This document shows, piece after piece, positions 1 to 9,835 of a stretch of DNA of 41,544 nucleotides (positions are counted from its first letter, which is position 1; each line of letters begins with the position of its first letter). Location: NCBI GenBank assembly GCA_003136415.1, contig PLEI01000052.1:1-41544 (forward strand). Reading direction: 5' to 3'. The position numbers were made by a program, and so were the translations under genes. The DNA comes from Acidimicrobiaceae bacterium. GTDB taxonomy: Bacteria > Actinomycetota > Acidimicrobiia > Acidimicrobiales > RAAP-2. The notes beneath the pieces were generated by a model, which was given only the letters and a program-made list of their open reading frames with translations, had not been told where the DNA came from and ran no database searches.

Positions 1-2
1 GC

Positions 3-806
3 CTGCACCCCGACATCTACGACCGTTTCGGTGGTGCGACGCCCGAGGCCCTGGTCGAGTCGGCGCGACTCGAGCTCGCCTATTTTGAAGAAGTCGGCTT
101 TGACGACGTGAAGATTTCGGTGAAGGCGTCATCGGTCGCGACGATGATCGCCGCCTATCGACTCGCCTCGGAGACTTTCGACCATCCGTTGCACCTGGGC
201 GTCACCGAAGCCGGCCCGTTGCCCGGGGGCCTCTTGAAGGGCACCGCCGGAATCGGCACGCTACTCGCCGAGGGCATTGGCGACACGTTGCGCTACTCAC
301 TCACCGCCGACCCCGTCGAAGAAGCCAAGGCCGGTCGTCAGTTGCTCGAGGTGCTGGGCCTGCGCGAGCGCACCGGTCTCGACCTCATTGCGTGTCCGAG
401 TTGTGGTCGGGCCGAGGTCGACGTTATCAAGGTCGCCACCGAGGCCCAGACGGCCCTGTCGGCCCTGGATATTCCCATTCAAGTAGCGGTGATGGGTTGC
501 GTGGTCAATGGCCCCGGCGAGGCGCGCCACGCGGACCTCGGCATCGCCGCGGGCAAACGCCGCGGGCACCTCTTCATTCGCGGTCAGATCATTCGCGTGG
601 TGCCCGAGGACGAGATGGTGGAGGCCCTCGTCGAAGAGGCGCAAAAGATCGCCAAGGAGGGTATCGAGGCCCGGCTGGCGGCGCGCGACGAGTCGGCCGA
701 GGCCGAAGCCGCAGCGGACCGGGCCGAACTTCTTGACGCCAAGGGTGCCAACGCCAACAACGCCACGCAGATCATCGAGCGAATCCGTCGTCGCGACGAG
801 CGCTAA
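3..806 (+). CDS. ispG: 4-hydroxy-3-methylbut-2-en-1-yl diphosphate synthase (IspG/GcpE), 5' truncated by window edge
   Basis: Open frame from window edge: LHPDIYDRFGGATPEALVESARLELAYFEEVGFDDVKISVKAS...; contains CPSCGR and GCVVNGPGEARHADLGIAAG typical of IspG. Confidence 0.95.
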   Translation: MHPDIYDRFGGATPEALVESARLELAYFEEVGFDDVKISVKASSVATMIAAYRLASETFDHPLHLGVTEAGPLPGGLLKGTAGIGTLLAEGIGDTLRYSLTADPVEEAKAGRQLLEVLGLRERTGLDLIACPSCGRAEVDVIKVATEAQTALSALDIPIQVAVMGCVVNGPGEARHADLGIAAGKRRGHLFIRGQIIRVVPEDEMVEALVEEAQKIAKEGIEARLAARDESAEAEAAADRAELLDAKGANANNATQIIERIRRRDER

Positions 807-830
807 TTAGAGCGTTCGGCGCCGATTCAC

Positions 831-836
831 TAGGCT
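831..836 (+). promoter_or_regulatory. Putative -10 box (TAGGCT) for proS
   Basis: TAGGCT 24 nt before proS GTG; same hexamer recurs before other genes in this window. Confidence 0.4.
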
Positions 837-860
837 CAGTCCACGTCGAAGAGGAGAAGT

Positions 861-2270
<1,410 letters not shown>

Positions 2271-2326
2271 GGATTTCTCCTCGTCAGGGGGTTCCTACGG
2301 GCCCGATCAGTCGGGGCGTGCGACGG

Positions 2327-2355
2327 TTGTTACCATTAGACGAAACTGCTACAAT
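2327..2355 (+). promoter_or_regulatory. Putative sigma70-type promoter of rimP-nusA-infB operon
   Basis: TTGTTA (2327-2332) - 17 nt - TACAAT (2350-2355). Confidence 0.7.
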
Positions 2356-2393
2356 TGAAGCCGACAGTCCGCTCAGGACGTTTGGACTCGTTT

Positions 2394-2425
2394 AAGCGCG
2401 GGCCTCGGGCCCGCGCTTTTTCTTT
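2394..2425 (+). terminator. Intrinsic terminator/attenuator hairpin in the rimP leader
   Basis: AGCGCGGGCC-TCG-GGCCCGCGCT-like stem followed by TTTTTCTTT, downstream of the putative promoter and upstream of rimP ATG. Confidence 0.7.
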
Positions 2426-2457
2426 GTCCGAACGCTGGTGGCATAGAGAGGAGAGGC

Positions 2458-2952
2458 ATGGAATTAGAGACCCCATTGCGCTCGCTCCTATCCAGCCTCG
2501 GACTGGATCTCTACGATCTCGAACTCGCCAAAGGCACGCTCAGCATCACCGTGAACAAGACCGGCGGCGTGGATTTGGAGGCCCTGACCAAGGCAAATAG
2601 GGCCATCTCGGAATGGCTGGACCTCAATGACCCCATTCCCGGACGTTTCACTCTTGATGTTTCGAGTCCCGGCTTGGAGCGCCGTCTGCGTACCGCCGAG
2701 CATTTTCGCTCGGCGCTGGGTGAAGTGGTGACGCTACGCGAGCAGCGCGAGGGACTCGCCACGCGTCGCCTCGAGGGCCCGCTGCTCACGGTGGGCGATA
2801 CCACCGTGACCCTGGCGGACAAGAGCGTCGGTGAGGTCGAGGTGTCTATCGCATCGGTGGAGCGCGCGCGCACGGTGTTTCAGTGGGGCGGCGAAGCCAA
2901 GCCGTCGCCCTCTCGCGGCAAATCATCGACAACGACGAGCAAGAAAGGCTAA
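2458..2952 (+). CDS. rimP: Ribosome maturation factor RimP
   Basis: SD agaggagagg; LDLYDLELAKGTLSITVNKTGGVDLEALTKANRAISEWLD...FTLDVSSPGLERRL. Confidence 0.93.
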   Translation: MELETPLRSLLSSLGLDLYDLELAKGTLSITVNKTGGVDLEALTKANRAISEWLDLNDPIPGRFTLDVSSPGLERRLRTAEHFRSALGEVVTLREQREGLATRRLEGPLLTVGDTTVTLADKSVGEVEVSIASVERARTVFQWGGEAKPSPSRGKSSTTTSKKG

Positions 2953-2955
2953 GAC

Positions 2956-4185
2956 ATGGCGAATTTCGAATTTTTAGAAGCCCTCGGACAGATTGCGCGT
3001 GACCAGAACATCGACGAGGGGGAGCTCCTGATTGCTCTGGCCAACGCCCTGTTGGCCGCGTACAAGCGACGCCCTGACTCCGCCGAGGACGCCGAAGTCG
3101 AAATCAACCCCGAAACCGGCGAAATCAAGGTATGGGGCCTGGAGCTCGACCTTGAGGGGAACGTCACTCGCGAGTGGGACGCCACCCCCGAGGACTTTGG
3201 TCGTATCGCCGCCCAGACGGCCAAGCAAGTACTGATGCAACTGATTCGCGACATCCAGCGTCGTCAGATGTACGAGGAGTTCGCCAACCGCGAGGGCGAT
3301 ATCGTTTCGGGCACCGTCCAACAGAACGACAACCGCTACACCTTGCTCGACCTCGGTCGCGTCGAGGCCCTGCTGCCCCAGGCCGAGCAGATCGCCTTCG
3401 AGCGCTACGAGCACGGCGCGCGCGTCAAGGTGTACATCGTCGAGGTGCGCAAAACCAACAAGGGCCCCCAGATCGTGGTGAGCCGCACGCACCCCGCCCT
3501 GGTCGCCAAGCTCTTCGAGATCGAAGTGCCGGAGATTGCCAACGGCATCGTCGAAATCAAGGCGCTGGCGCGCGAGCCCGGTCACCGCTCGAAGATTGCC
3601 GTAGCGTCCAATGACAACATGGTCGACCCCGTCGGTGCCTGCGTGGGTGCACGCGGTTCGCGCGTGCGCAACATCACCAATGAACTTCGCTCGGAGCGCA
3701 TCGACGTCGTGCCCTACAGTGACGACCCCATTGCGTTCATCCAGGCCGCGCTGGCACCCGCGCGCGTGCGTGAAGTGCGGCTCAACGAGGAAGAGGGCAT
3801 TGCCACCGTTATCGTGCACGACCAGCAGCTCTCGCTGGCCATTGGCAAAGAGGGCCAGAACGCGCGTCTGGCCGCTCGCCTCACCGGTTGGCGTATCGAC
3901 ATCCGCTCCGAGAACGAGGGCGAAGACGAAGTGGTCGAGGAAGTCTGGACCGAGGGCGGTGTCGTGGTCGACGAAGTCGTCACCGTGGTGCACGACGAGC
4001 ACGCGCACGATCACGACCCCGTCACCGAGGTTTTCACCGACGGGGTCATCCTGGTGGAGGAGACCGTCGACGTCGTCGGTGACGACGCGGGGCACCAAGT
4101 TCGCATCGTTGACGAGGTCGTCGTGGACGAAAACGGCACCGAAGTGGAAGTACTCGAAGTCGAAGTCGTGGAGGACGAGGTATAA
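2956..4185 (+). CDS. nusA: Transcription termination/antitermination factor NusA with long acidic C-terminal tail
   Basis: S1/KH domain signatures: DPVGACVGARGSRVRNITNELRSERIDVVPYSDDP, LAIGKEGQNARLAARLTGWRIDIRSE; acidic tail after about residue 320. Confidence 0.96.
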   Translation: MANFEFLEALGQIARDQNIDEGELLIALANALLAAYKRRPDSAEDAEVEINPETGEIKVWGLELDLEGNVTREWDATPEDFGRIAAQTAKQVLMQLIRDIQRRQMYEEFANREGDIVSGTVQQNDNRYTLLDLGRVEALLPQAEQIAFERYEHGARVKVYIVEVRKTNKGPQIVVSRTHPALVAKLFEIEVPEIANGIVEIKALAREPGHRSKIAVASNDNMVDPVGACVGARGSRVRNITNELRSERIDVVPYSDDPIAFIQAALAPARVREVRLNEEEGIATVIVHDQQLSLAIGKEGQNARLAARLTGWRIDIRSENEGEDEVVEEVWTEGGVVVDEVVTVVHDEHAHDHDPVTEVFTDGVILVEETVDVVGDDAGHQVRIVDEVVVDENGTEVEVLEVEVVEDEV

Positions 4186-4448
4186 GCCCGGTTCGGACCT
4201 GCGTGGTTTGTCGCCGGCGCCGCGAGGAGGCCGACCTGCAACGAGCGGGTCGTACCCCGAGCGGAGCCTGGTACCTCGGTCGGGGCACCGGACGAGGGCT
4301 GTGGTGGTGCCGCGACGGGGAGTGCGGGTCGGGTGTGAACCTGGCCCATTCGTCGCGGTCTCTGCGGTGTTCGTTGCGTGAAGTGGACGTCGTAGCGTTG
4401 CGTGAGGTCGCGCAGCGCTCGAAAACGGTTGTAGTTGTGGAAGAATAG
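4182..4448 (+). CDS. ylxR: YlxR (DUF448) family RNA-binding protein; start codon unclear
   Basis: Between nusA and infB; frame reads (I)SPVRTCVVCRRRREEADLQRAGRTPSGAWYLGRGTGRGLWWCRDGEC; only in-frame canonical start (GTG 4203) lies inside the CxxC motif; ATA at 4182 overlaps nusA stop. Confidence 0.75.
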   Translation: MSPVRTCVVCRRRREEADLQRAGRTPSGAWYLGRGTGRGLWWCRDGECGSGVNLAHSSRSLRCSLREVDVVALREVAQRSKTVVVVEE

Positions 4449-4493
4449 AGAACTGTGCTTGCGAACTGCGAGCACACGATTCAAGGGAATGTT

Positions 4494-7169
4494 TTGGCGC
4501 AGAAGAAGATCCGGGTACACGAGCTCTCCAAGGAGCTCGGTCTAACGAGCAAGGAGTTGCTCGCGCTCGCCCAGACCCTGGGCATTGGCGCCTCGAGCCC
4601 CTCCGCCTCGATTGAGGACGCCCAGGCTGACCGCATCCGCCGCAAGGCCGATAACGAGGGATTACGCCGTGCGGTGGCCCCCGAAGAGCCCGTGAAGACC
4701 AAGACGCCTCGCGCCGTGACCACCCGGTCCGAAGCGGTCGAGACTCCCGCGACGACCACGGTCGTGAGCGAGGCACCGGTGGTTGCGGTAGCGCCGACGG
4801 CCGATGTTGCGACCGCCGAGGCTCCACGCGTCGTGCGAAGCCGCCCCGCGGCCGTTCCCAAGCCGGCGCCGCCGCGCGTGGCCCCGACTGAGGGGCCCAC
4901 GACCATTCGACCCACCCAGCGTCCCACGACTGGTGACAACGGCGAGGCACCGACTGCCACGCGCCCGCCGCTCTCGCAGAGTGGCCGTCCCATTCCGCCA
5001 CCCCCGGGACGTCCTATTAGCCCTACGGGCCGTCCCATTCCGCCACCCCCGGGCGTTCGCCGCCCCGGCGGACCCGGTGCCCCGTCGTCGAGTCGTCCCA
5101 GTGGTCCCGGCGGACCTCGACCCATGAGCGCTCGCCCCTCGACCGGCGGACCACCTCGTACGGGAGGACCGTCTCGCCCCGGTGGTGGCACCGGTTTTGG
5201 CGGCGCTCGCCCCGGAGCTCCCGCGGGAGGCCCCGCCGCCGGTCCCGGTCGCGGGGGCCCCGCCAATCGTGGCAGCGGTGGACCTCGCGGGTCCCAGCGC
5301 AAGACCACGCGCCGTCGCCGTCGCAACGTTGAAGAGCTCGAGCCGACCCAGATGACCACGTGGCAGCCGAGTTCAGCTCCGGTGCCCGATGGCGACATCA
5401 TCATCGAGCGAGGTTCGACTGCCAAGGATGTCGGACCCAAGCTCAACCGCTCGGCCGCCGACATCATCCGCTTCCTCTTCCTACAAGGTGAGATCGTCAC
5501 CGCAGTGCAGGGGCTCAGCGACGACATGATCGAGCTCTACGCCGCCGAAGTCGGTGCGGCGGTCAAATTGGTGGACCCGGGCGAACAACAAGAGGCGGCG
5601 TTGCTCGCTCGCTTCTTCGACGAAGAGGACATGGACGAGGAGATCGAGGCTACGCCACGTCCGCCGGTCGTGACCGTCATGGGCCACGTTGACCACGGCA
5701 AGACCAAGTTGCTCGACCGCATCCGCAAGACCAACGTCGTCGCCAGCGAAGCGGGTGGCATCACCCAGCACATCGGCGCCTACCAAGTCTCGTGGCACGG
5801 CAAGTCCATCGCATTCCTCGACACCCCCGGACACGAAGCCTTCACCGCCATGCGCGCGCGCGGCGCCAAAGTGACGGACATCGTGATCTTGGTGGTCGCC
5901 GCCGACGACGGCGTCATGCCCCAGACCGTCGAAGCGATCAACCACGCGAAAGCGGCTGAAGTGCCGATCATCGTGGCGGTCAACAAGATCGACAAGGAGG
6001 ACGCCAACCCCGACCGTGTGCTCCAGCAGTTGAGCGAACACGGACTCGTTCCCGAGAAGTGGGGCGGAGACACCATCACCGTCGAGATTTCTGCGTTGCA
6101 GGGCCTCGGTATCGAGGACCTGCTCGAGCAGGTGCTGTTGGTGGCGGAACTCGCCGAACTTAAGGCCCGTGCGACTGGTCGTGCGACCGGTACCGTGCTC
6201 GAAGCCAACCTCGAGATCGGCCGCGGCCCCGTGGCCACGGTCATGGTCCAACAGGGTCTGCTGCGCGTGGGCGACCCGGTCGTCGCCGGCGCCGCCTACG
6301 GCAAGGTCAAGGCACTCATCAACGACCAGGGCAAGCAAATCAAGTCTGCGGGCCCTTCGACGCCGGTACAGATTCTCGGATTTTCCGAGCCGCCCTTCGC
6401 CGGTGACGAGATGCGCGTCGCCCGGGACTTGGGTAATGCCCGTTCACTGGCCGAGGCCCGCGCCCAGCGCGTGCGTCTGGTGGGTCACCAGCCCGTCGCG
6501 TCGGCCTCGGGCGCGCGTCTCGAGGACCTCTTCGAGCAGATTCAGCGCGGCGAGACCGCGACGCTCAATATTGTCTTGAAGGCCGACGTGCAGGGCTCGC
6601 TCGAGGCCTGCACCGAATCGCTGCGCAAGCTCGAACGCGACGACGTCAAACTCGTCATCGTTCACCGTGGCGTTGGCGGTATCACTGAGAATGATGTGCA
6701 GTTGGCCAAGGCCTCAACCGCGACGATCATCGGGTTCAATGTTCGCCCCGACCGGCGCAGTCGTGAATTGGCCGAGGCCGAAGGCGTGGAGATTCGCACC
6801 TACGAAATCATCTACAAGCTGATTGAGGAGATTGAGGCCGCGATGCTCGGTCTGTTGTCTCCGGTTTACGAAGAAGTGGTCACTGGCGAAGCCGAGGTGC
6901 GCGAAGTGTTCCGGGTTCCCAAGCTCGGCGCCATCGCCGGTTGCTTCGTTCGCGAAGGTGTCATCACGCGCGGATCGAAGGTGCGCTTCTTGCGCGAGGG
7001 CACCATCATCTGGAAGGGTTCGATTACGTCGCTTCGTCGCTTCAAGGACGACGCCCGAGAGGTTGCGGCTGGTTTCGAGTGCGGTATCGGGCTCTCGGAC
7101 TACCAGGACCTCAAGGACGGCGACATCATCGAGACCTTCGAAGAGCGCGAGATTCCGCGCACGTCCTAG
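4494..7169 (+). CDS. infB: Translation initiation factor IF-2
   Basis: TTG start at 4494 gives [23 protein letters not shown] (ORF track extends to GTG 4455); [42 protein letters not shown]; Pro/Gly/Arg-rich N-terminal region. Confidence 0.96.
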   Translation: MAQKKIRVHELSKELGLTSKELLALAQTLGIGASSPSASIEDAQADRIRRKADNEGLRRAVAPEEPVKTKTPRAVTTRSEAVETPATTTVVSEAPVVAVAPTADVATAEAPRVVRSRPAAVPKPAPPRVAPTEGPTTIRPTQRPTTGDNGEAPTATRPPLSQSGRPIPPPPGRPISPTGRPIPPPPGVRRPGGPGAPSSSRPSGPGGPRPMSARPSTGGPPRTGGPSRPGGGTGFGGARPGAPAGGPAAGPGRGGPANRGSGGPRGSQRKTTRRRRRNVEELEPTQMTTWQPSSAPVPDGDIIIERGSTAKDVGPKLNRSAADIIRFLFLQGEIVTAVQGLSDDMIELYAAEVGAAVKLVDPGEQQEAALLARFFDEEDMDEEIEATPRPPVVTVMGHVDHGKTKLLDRIRKTNVVASEAGGITQHIGAYQVSWHGKSIAFLDTPGHEAFTAMRARGAKVTDIVILVVAADDGVMPQTVEAINHAKAAEVPIIVAVNKIDKEDANPDRVLQQLSEHGLVPEKWGGDTITVEISALQGLGIEDLLEQVLLVAELAELKARATGRATGTVLEANLEIGRGPVATVMVQQGLLRVGDPVVAGAAYGKVKALINDQGKQIKSAGPSTPVQILGFSEPPFAGDEMRVARDLGNARSLAEARAQRVRLVGHQPVASASGARLEDLFEQIQRGETATLNIVLKADVQGSLEACTESLRKLERDDVKLVIVHRGVGGITENDVQLAKASTATIIGFNVRPDRRSRELAEAEGVEIRTYEIIYKLIEEIEAAMLGLLSPVYEEVVTGEAEVREVFRVPKLGAIAGCFVREGVITRGSKVRFLREGTIIWKGSITSLRRFKDDAREVAAGFECGIGLSDYQDLKDGDIIETFEEREIPRTS
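4983..5053 (+). repeat. Two identical 26-bp direct repeats inside infB low-complexity region
   Basis: ggccgtcccattccgccacccccggg at 4983-5008 and 5028-5053, encoding GRPIPPPPG. Confidence 0.85.
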
Positions 7170-7172
7170 CCC

Positions 7173-7532
7173 ATGGCCCGTTCCTCGAGTCACCACCCCT
7201 ACCCCCGTTCGGCACGGGTCAACCAGATTCTGCGCGAGGTCATTTCCGAAGAACTGCTGCGCCTGGGCGACATTGATGAACGCCTGGGCTTTTTGACAGT
7301 CACCGGAGTGGAGACGACCGCCGACATGCGCCAGGCCATCGTCTACTTGGACTCGCTTGATCCGAGTCGATCCGAAGCGCTCGAGGAGCGCCGCGCCCAG
7401 ATTCAGAGTTCGGTGAACGCTCAGACTCGTCTCAAGCGCACTCCCAAATTGTCCTTCATGGCCGATCCGGCCATCGCCAGCGGCAACGCCGTGGAGGACG
7501 TTCTGCGCCGACAGCACCATGACGACGAGTAG
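7173..7532 (+). CDS. rbfA: Ribosome-binding factor A
   Basis: RSARVNQILREVISEELLRLGDIDERLGFLTVTGVETTADMRQAIVYLDSL; between infB and truB. Confidence 0.92.
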   Translation: MARSSSHHPYPRSARVNQILREVISEELLRLGDIDERLGFLTVTGVETTADMRQAIVYLDSLDPSRSEALEERRAQIQSSVNAQTRLKRTPKLSFMADPAIASGNAVEDVLRRQHHDDE

Positions 7533-8412
7533 TGGCCTGCTGCTGATTGACAAACCCGCCGGGCTCACCAGCCACGACGTAGTGGCGCGGTTGCGCAAGT
7601 TGTTCAATGAACGGCGCATCGGACACGCCGGCACGCTCGACCCGATGGCCACTGGACTATTGGTCGTTGCGGTCGGCACATCGACGCGGCTGCTGCGATT
7701 CGCCCAGGCCCAGACGAAGCGCTACACCGGCACGGTTCGACTGGGGGTGGCGACCGATTCACTCGACGCCGACGGAACCGTCACGGCAACCGCCGCGGTG
7801 CCGGCGATCTCCCTCGAGGGGATCAACGCCGTCGCCGCCACGATGATCGGGCGCCAGAGCCAGGTGCCGCCGATGGTCTCGGCTCTCAAAGTGGGCGGCA
7901 AGCGACTTCACGAAATGGCGCGCGCGGGAATTGAGATCGAACGCACACCGCGCGAAATTGTGATCGAGAGCTTCGAGGTGAGCACCAACGCCGAGCGGGA
8001 CCAGTGGGACTTCGACGTGACGTGTTCGGTCGGGACCTACGTACGGGTCCTGCTGAGCGACTTGTCGGTGAACATCGGGACCGTGGGTCACTTGAGCGCA
8101 TTGCGACGAGTGTCGAGTGGAGCGCATCACGTGGACAATGCCCGCACGCTCGATGAACTCGCAGTCCTTGATGACGTGACGGTCGCCTTGGCGAGACCGG
8201 CTCAGTTGGTGGGCGAACTCGAGTCCACGGTGCTCGACGCGACGGACATCGCCAAGATGCGAATGGGTCAGCGCGTGGCCCTGACCGCATCCTTCGTGGA
8301 TGAGGAGATCGCCGCCCTGGACGCCGAGGGCGAATTGGTGGGGGTGCTGCGTCGTCGCGGAGAGTTGTGGAAGCCCGAGATCGTGATGGCCGGCGAAGCG
8401 GGCGCCCCGTGA
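7519..8412 (+). CDS. truB: tRNA pseudouridine(55) synthase TruB
   Basis: GLLLIDKPAGLTSHDVVARLRKLFNERRIGHAGTLDPMATGLLVVAVG. Confidence 0.95.
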   Translation: MTTSSGLLLIDKPAGLTSHDVVARLRKLFNERRIGHAGTLDPMATGLLVVAVGTSTRLLRFAQAQTKRYTGTVRLGVATDSLDADGTVTATAAVPAISLEGINAVAATMIGRQSQVPPMVSALKVGGKRLHEMARAGIEIERTPREIVIESFEVSTNAERDQWDFDVTCSVGTYVRVLLSDLSVNIGTVGHLSALRRVSSGAHHVDNARTLDELAVLDDVTVALARPAQLVGELESTVLDATDIAKMRMGQRVALTASFVDEEIAALDAEGELVGVLRRRGELWKPEIVMAGEAGAP

Positions 8413-9359
8413 GGCTCAGTCGCTTCGATGCGGAACTACAGATTCCCAGTGTCGTCGCCTTCGGGGTATTTGACGGATTGCACCTCGGACACCAAGCGCT
8501 GATCGCCCACGTCGTACGACTGGCGAAGGAGGTGTCGGCCACGGCGAGCATCATCACCTTTGATCCGCACCCGGCGCTGGTCTTGTCGCGCGCCACGGCG
8601 CCGCGGCTGATTGGAACCCTGGAACAGCGCCTCGAGGGGCTTGATCGACTCGGCATTGAACAGGTCGGCGTCCTGGGTTTTGATGAACTATCCGCTAGCG
8701 AGAGCGCCGTATCGTTCGTGCGGCGTGTTCTCGTGGGCCGACTCGGTGTGGCCGAGCTCGTGGTCGGCGACGACGTGCACTTCGGGCGCGACCGTGCGGG
8801 TGACATCGATCTGTTGACGCGCGAAGGCGCCCGCCACGGTTTTCGGGTGCACCACTCGCCCACTTACGGAGGTGAGCAGCGTTACAGCTCCACGCGAGTT
8901 CGTACGAGCCTTCACGCGGGCGACGTCGCCACGGCGGGCCAGATTCTGGGACGCCCCTTCGTCCTGCGTGGCACCGTCGTGCACGGCGACGCACGGGGGC
9001 GTGAACTGGGCTTTCCGACGGCGAACCTGCGCGTGGGGGAGCGACAGGTACTGCCGGCCCTGGGGATCTACGCGGCGGCAGTGCACCTCGCCAGCGGTGA
9101 GTGGCGCTGTGGCGCCGTCTCGATCAGCACTCGTCCACAGTTCTACGACAACGGTGGTGTCGTGGTGGAGGTTCACCTGCCTGAGTTCGAGGGCGATCTC
9201 TATGATCAGGTGCTCGACGTGGCGTTCTTAGAGCGACTGCGCGGCGAGGCGACGTTCGCGACTCTCGAGGAACTGCTGGCCCAAATGACGCTCGACGTGG
9301 TGAAAAGTGGGGAGATCTTCCAGGAATTTTCGCCCGCGGCCTCGGTCCTGCTAGGATAG
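8409..9359 (+). CDS. ribF: Bifunctional riboflavin kinase/FAD synthetase
   Basis: GTG at 8409 overlapping truB stop; VVAFGVFDGLHLGHQALIAHVV, RPFVLRGTVVHGDARGRELGFPTANL. Confidence 0.93.
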   Translation: MRLSRFDAELQIPSVVAFGVFDGLHLGHQALIAHVVRLAKEVSATASIITFDPHPALVLSRATAPRLIGTLEQRLEGLDRLGIEQVGVLGFDELSASESAVSFVRRVLVGRLGVAELVVGDDVHFGRDRAGDIDLLTREGARHGFRVHHSPTYGGEQRYSSTRVRTSLHAGDVATAGQILGRPFVLRGTVVHGDARGRELGFPTANLRVGERQVLPALGIYAAAVHLASGEWRCGAVSISTRPQFYDNGGVVVEVHLPEFEGDLYDQVLDVAFLERLRGEATFATLEELLAQMTLDVVKSGEIFQEFSPAASVLLG

Positions 9360-9443
9360 AACTTCGGTCAGCGACGCTGATCGTGTGGGTCGTCACGTTG
9401 GCGACTCGCAACGGGACCCCCGACTCATAAGGCAAAAAACGTT

Positions 9444-9701
9444 ATGGCTGAGAAGCAGCAGATCATCAAGGACTACCAGGCTCACGCTACGGACACGGGC
9501 TCGCCCGAAGTCCAAATCGCGATTCTGACGGACCGGATCTCGCACCTCACCGAGCACCTCAAGGTTCACAAGGGTGATCATCACACCCGTCGCGGACTCA
9601 TGAAGCTCATTGGCCAGCGCCGCCGTCTGCTCGATTACGTGCAGCGCGGCAACGTGGAGCGTTACCGCGAGTTGATCGGCCGTCTCGGCATTCGTCGCTA
9701 A
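9444..9701 (+). CDS. rpsO: 30S ribosomal protein S15
   Basis: [50 protein letters not shown]. Confidence 0.97.
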   Translation: MAEKQQIIKDYQAHATDTGSPEVQIAILTDRISHLTEHLKVHKGDHHTRRGLMKLIGQRRRLLDYVQRGNVERYRELIGRLGIRR

Positions 9702-9707
9702 CCGGTC

Positions 9708-9728
9708 CACGTCGACGCCGTCGACGTG
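9708..9728 (+). other. Perfect 9-bp hairpin between rpsO and pnp
   Basis: CACGTCGAC-GCC-GTCGACGTG. Confidence 0.7.
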
Positions 9729-9835
9729 ATCAACACATCCGAGCCCTCGGAGGCCAGTGGAGAACAGTCGCGACAAGCGACGGTTGCTCACTGGGATCCG
9801 GGCGGAGTGTTGCTAACCGCATAAGGAGCACATCC

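Noticed and set aside
2974-5001. 675-aa minus-strand ORF across nusA-infB
   Set aside because: High-GC shadow ORF antisense to well-supported nusA/ylxR/infB; composition shows no recognisable domain.
4983-5053. Possible CRISPR-like repeats
   Set aside because: Only two units, in frame within infB low-complexity coding sequence.
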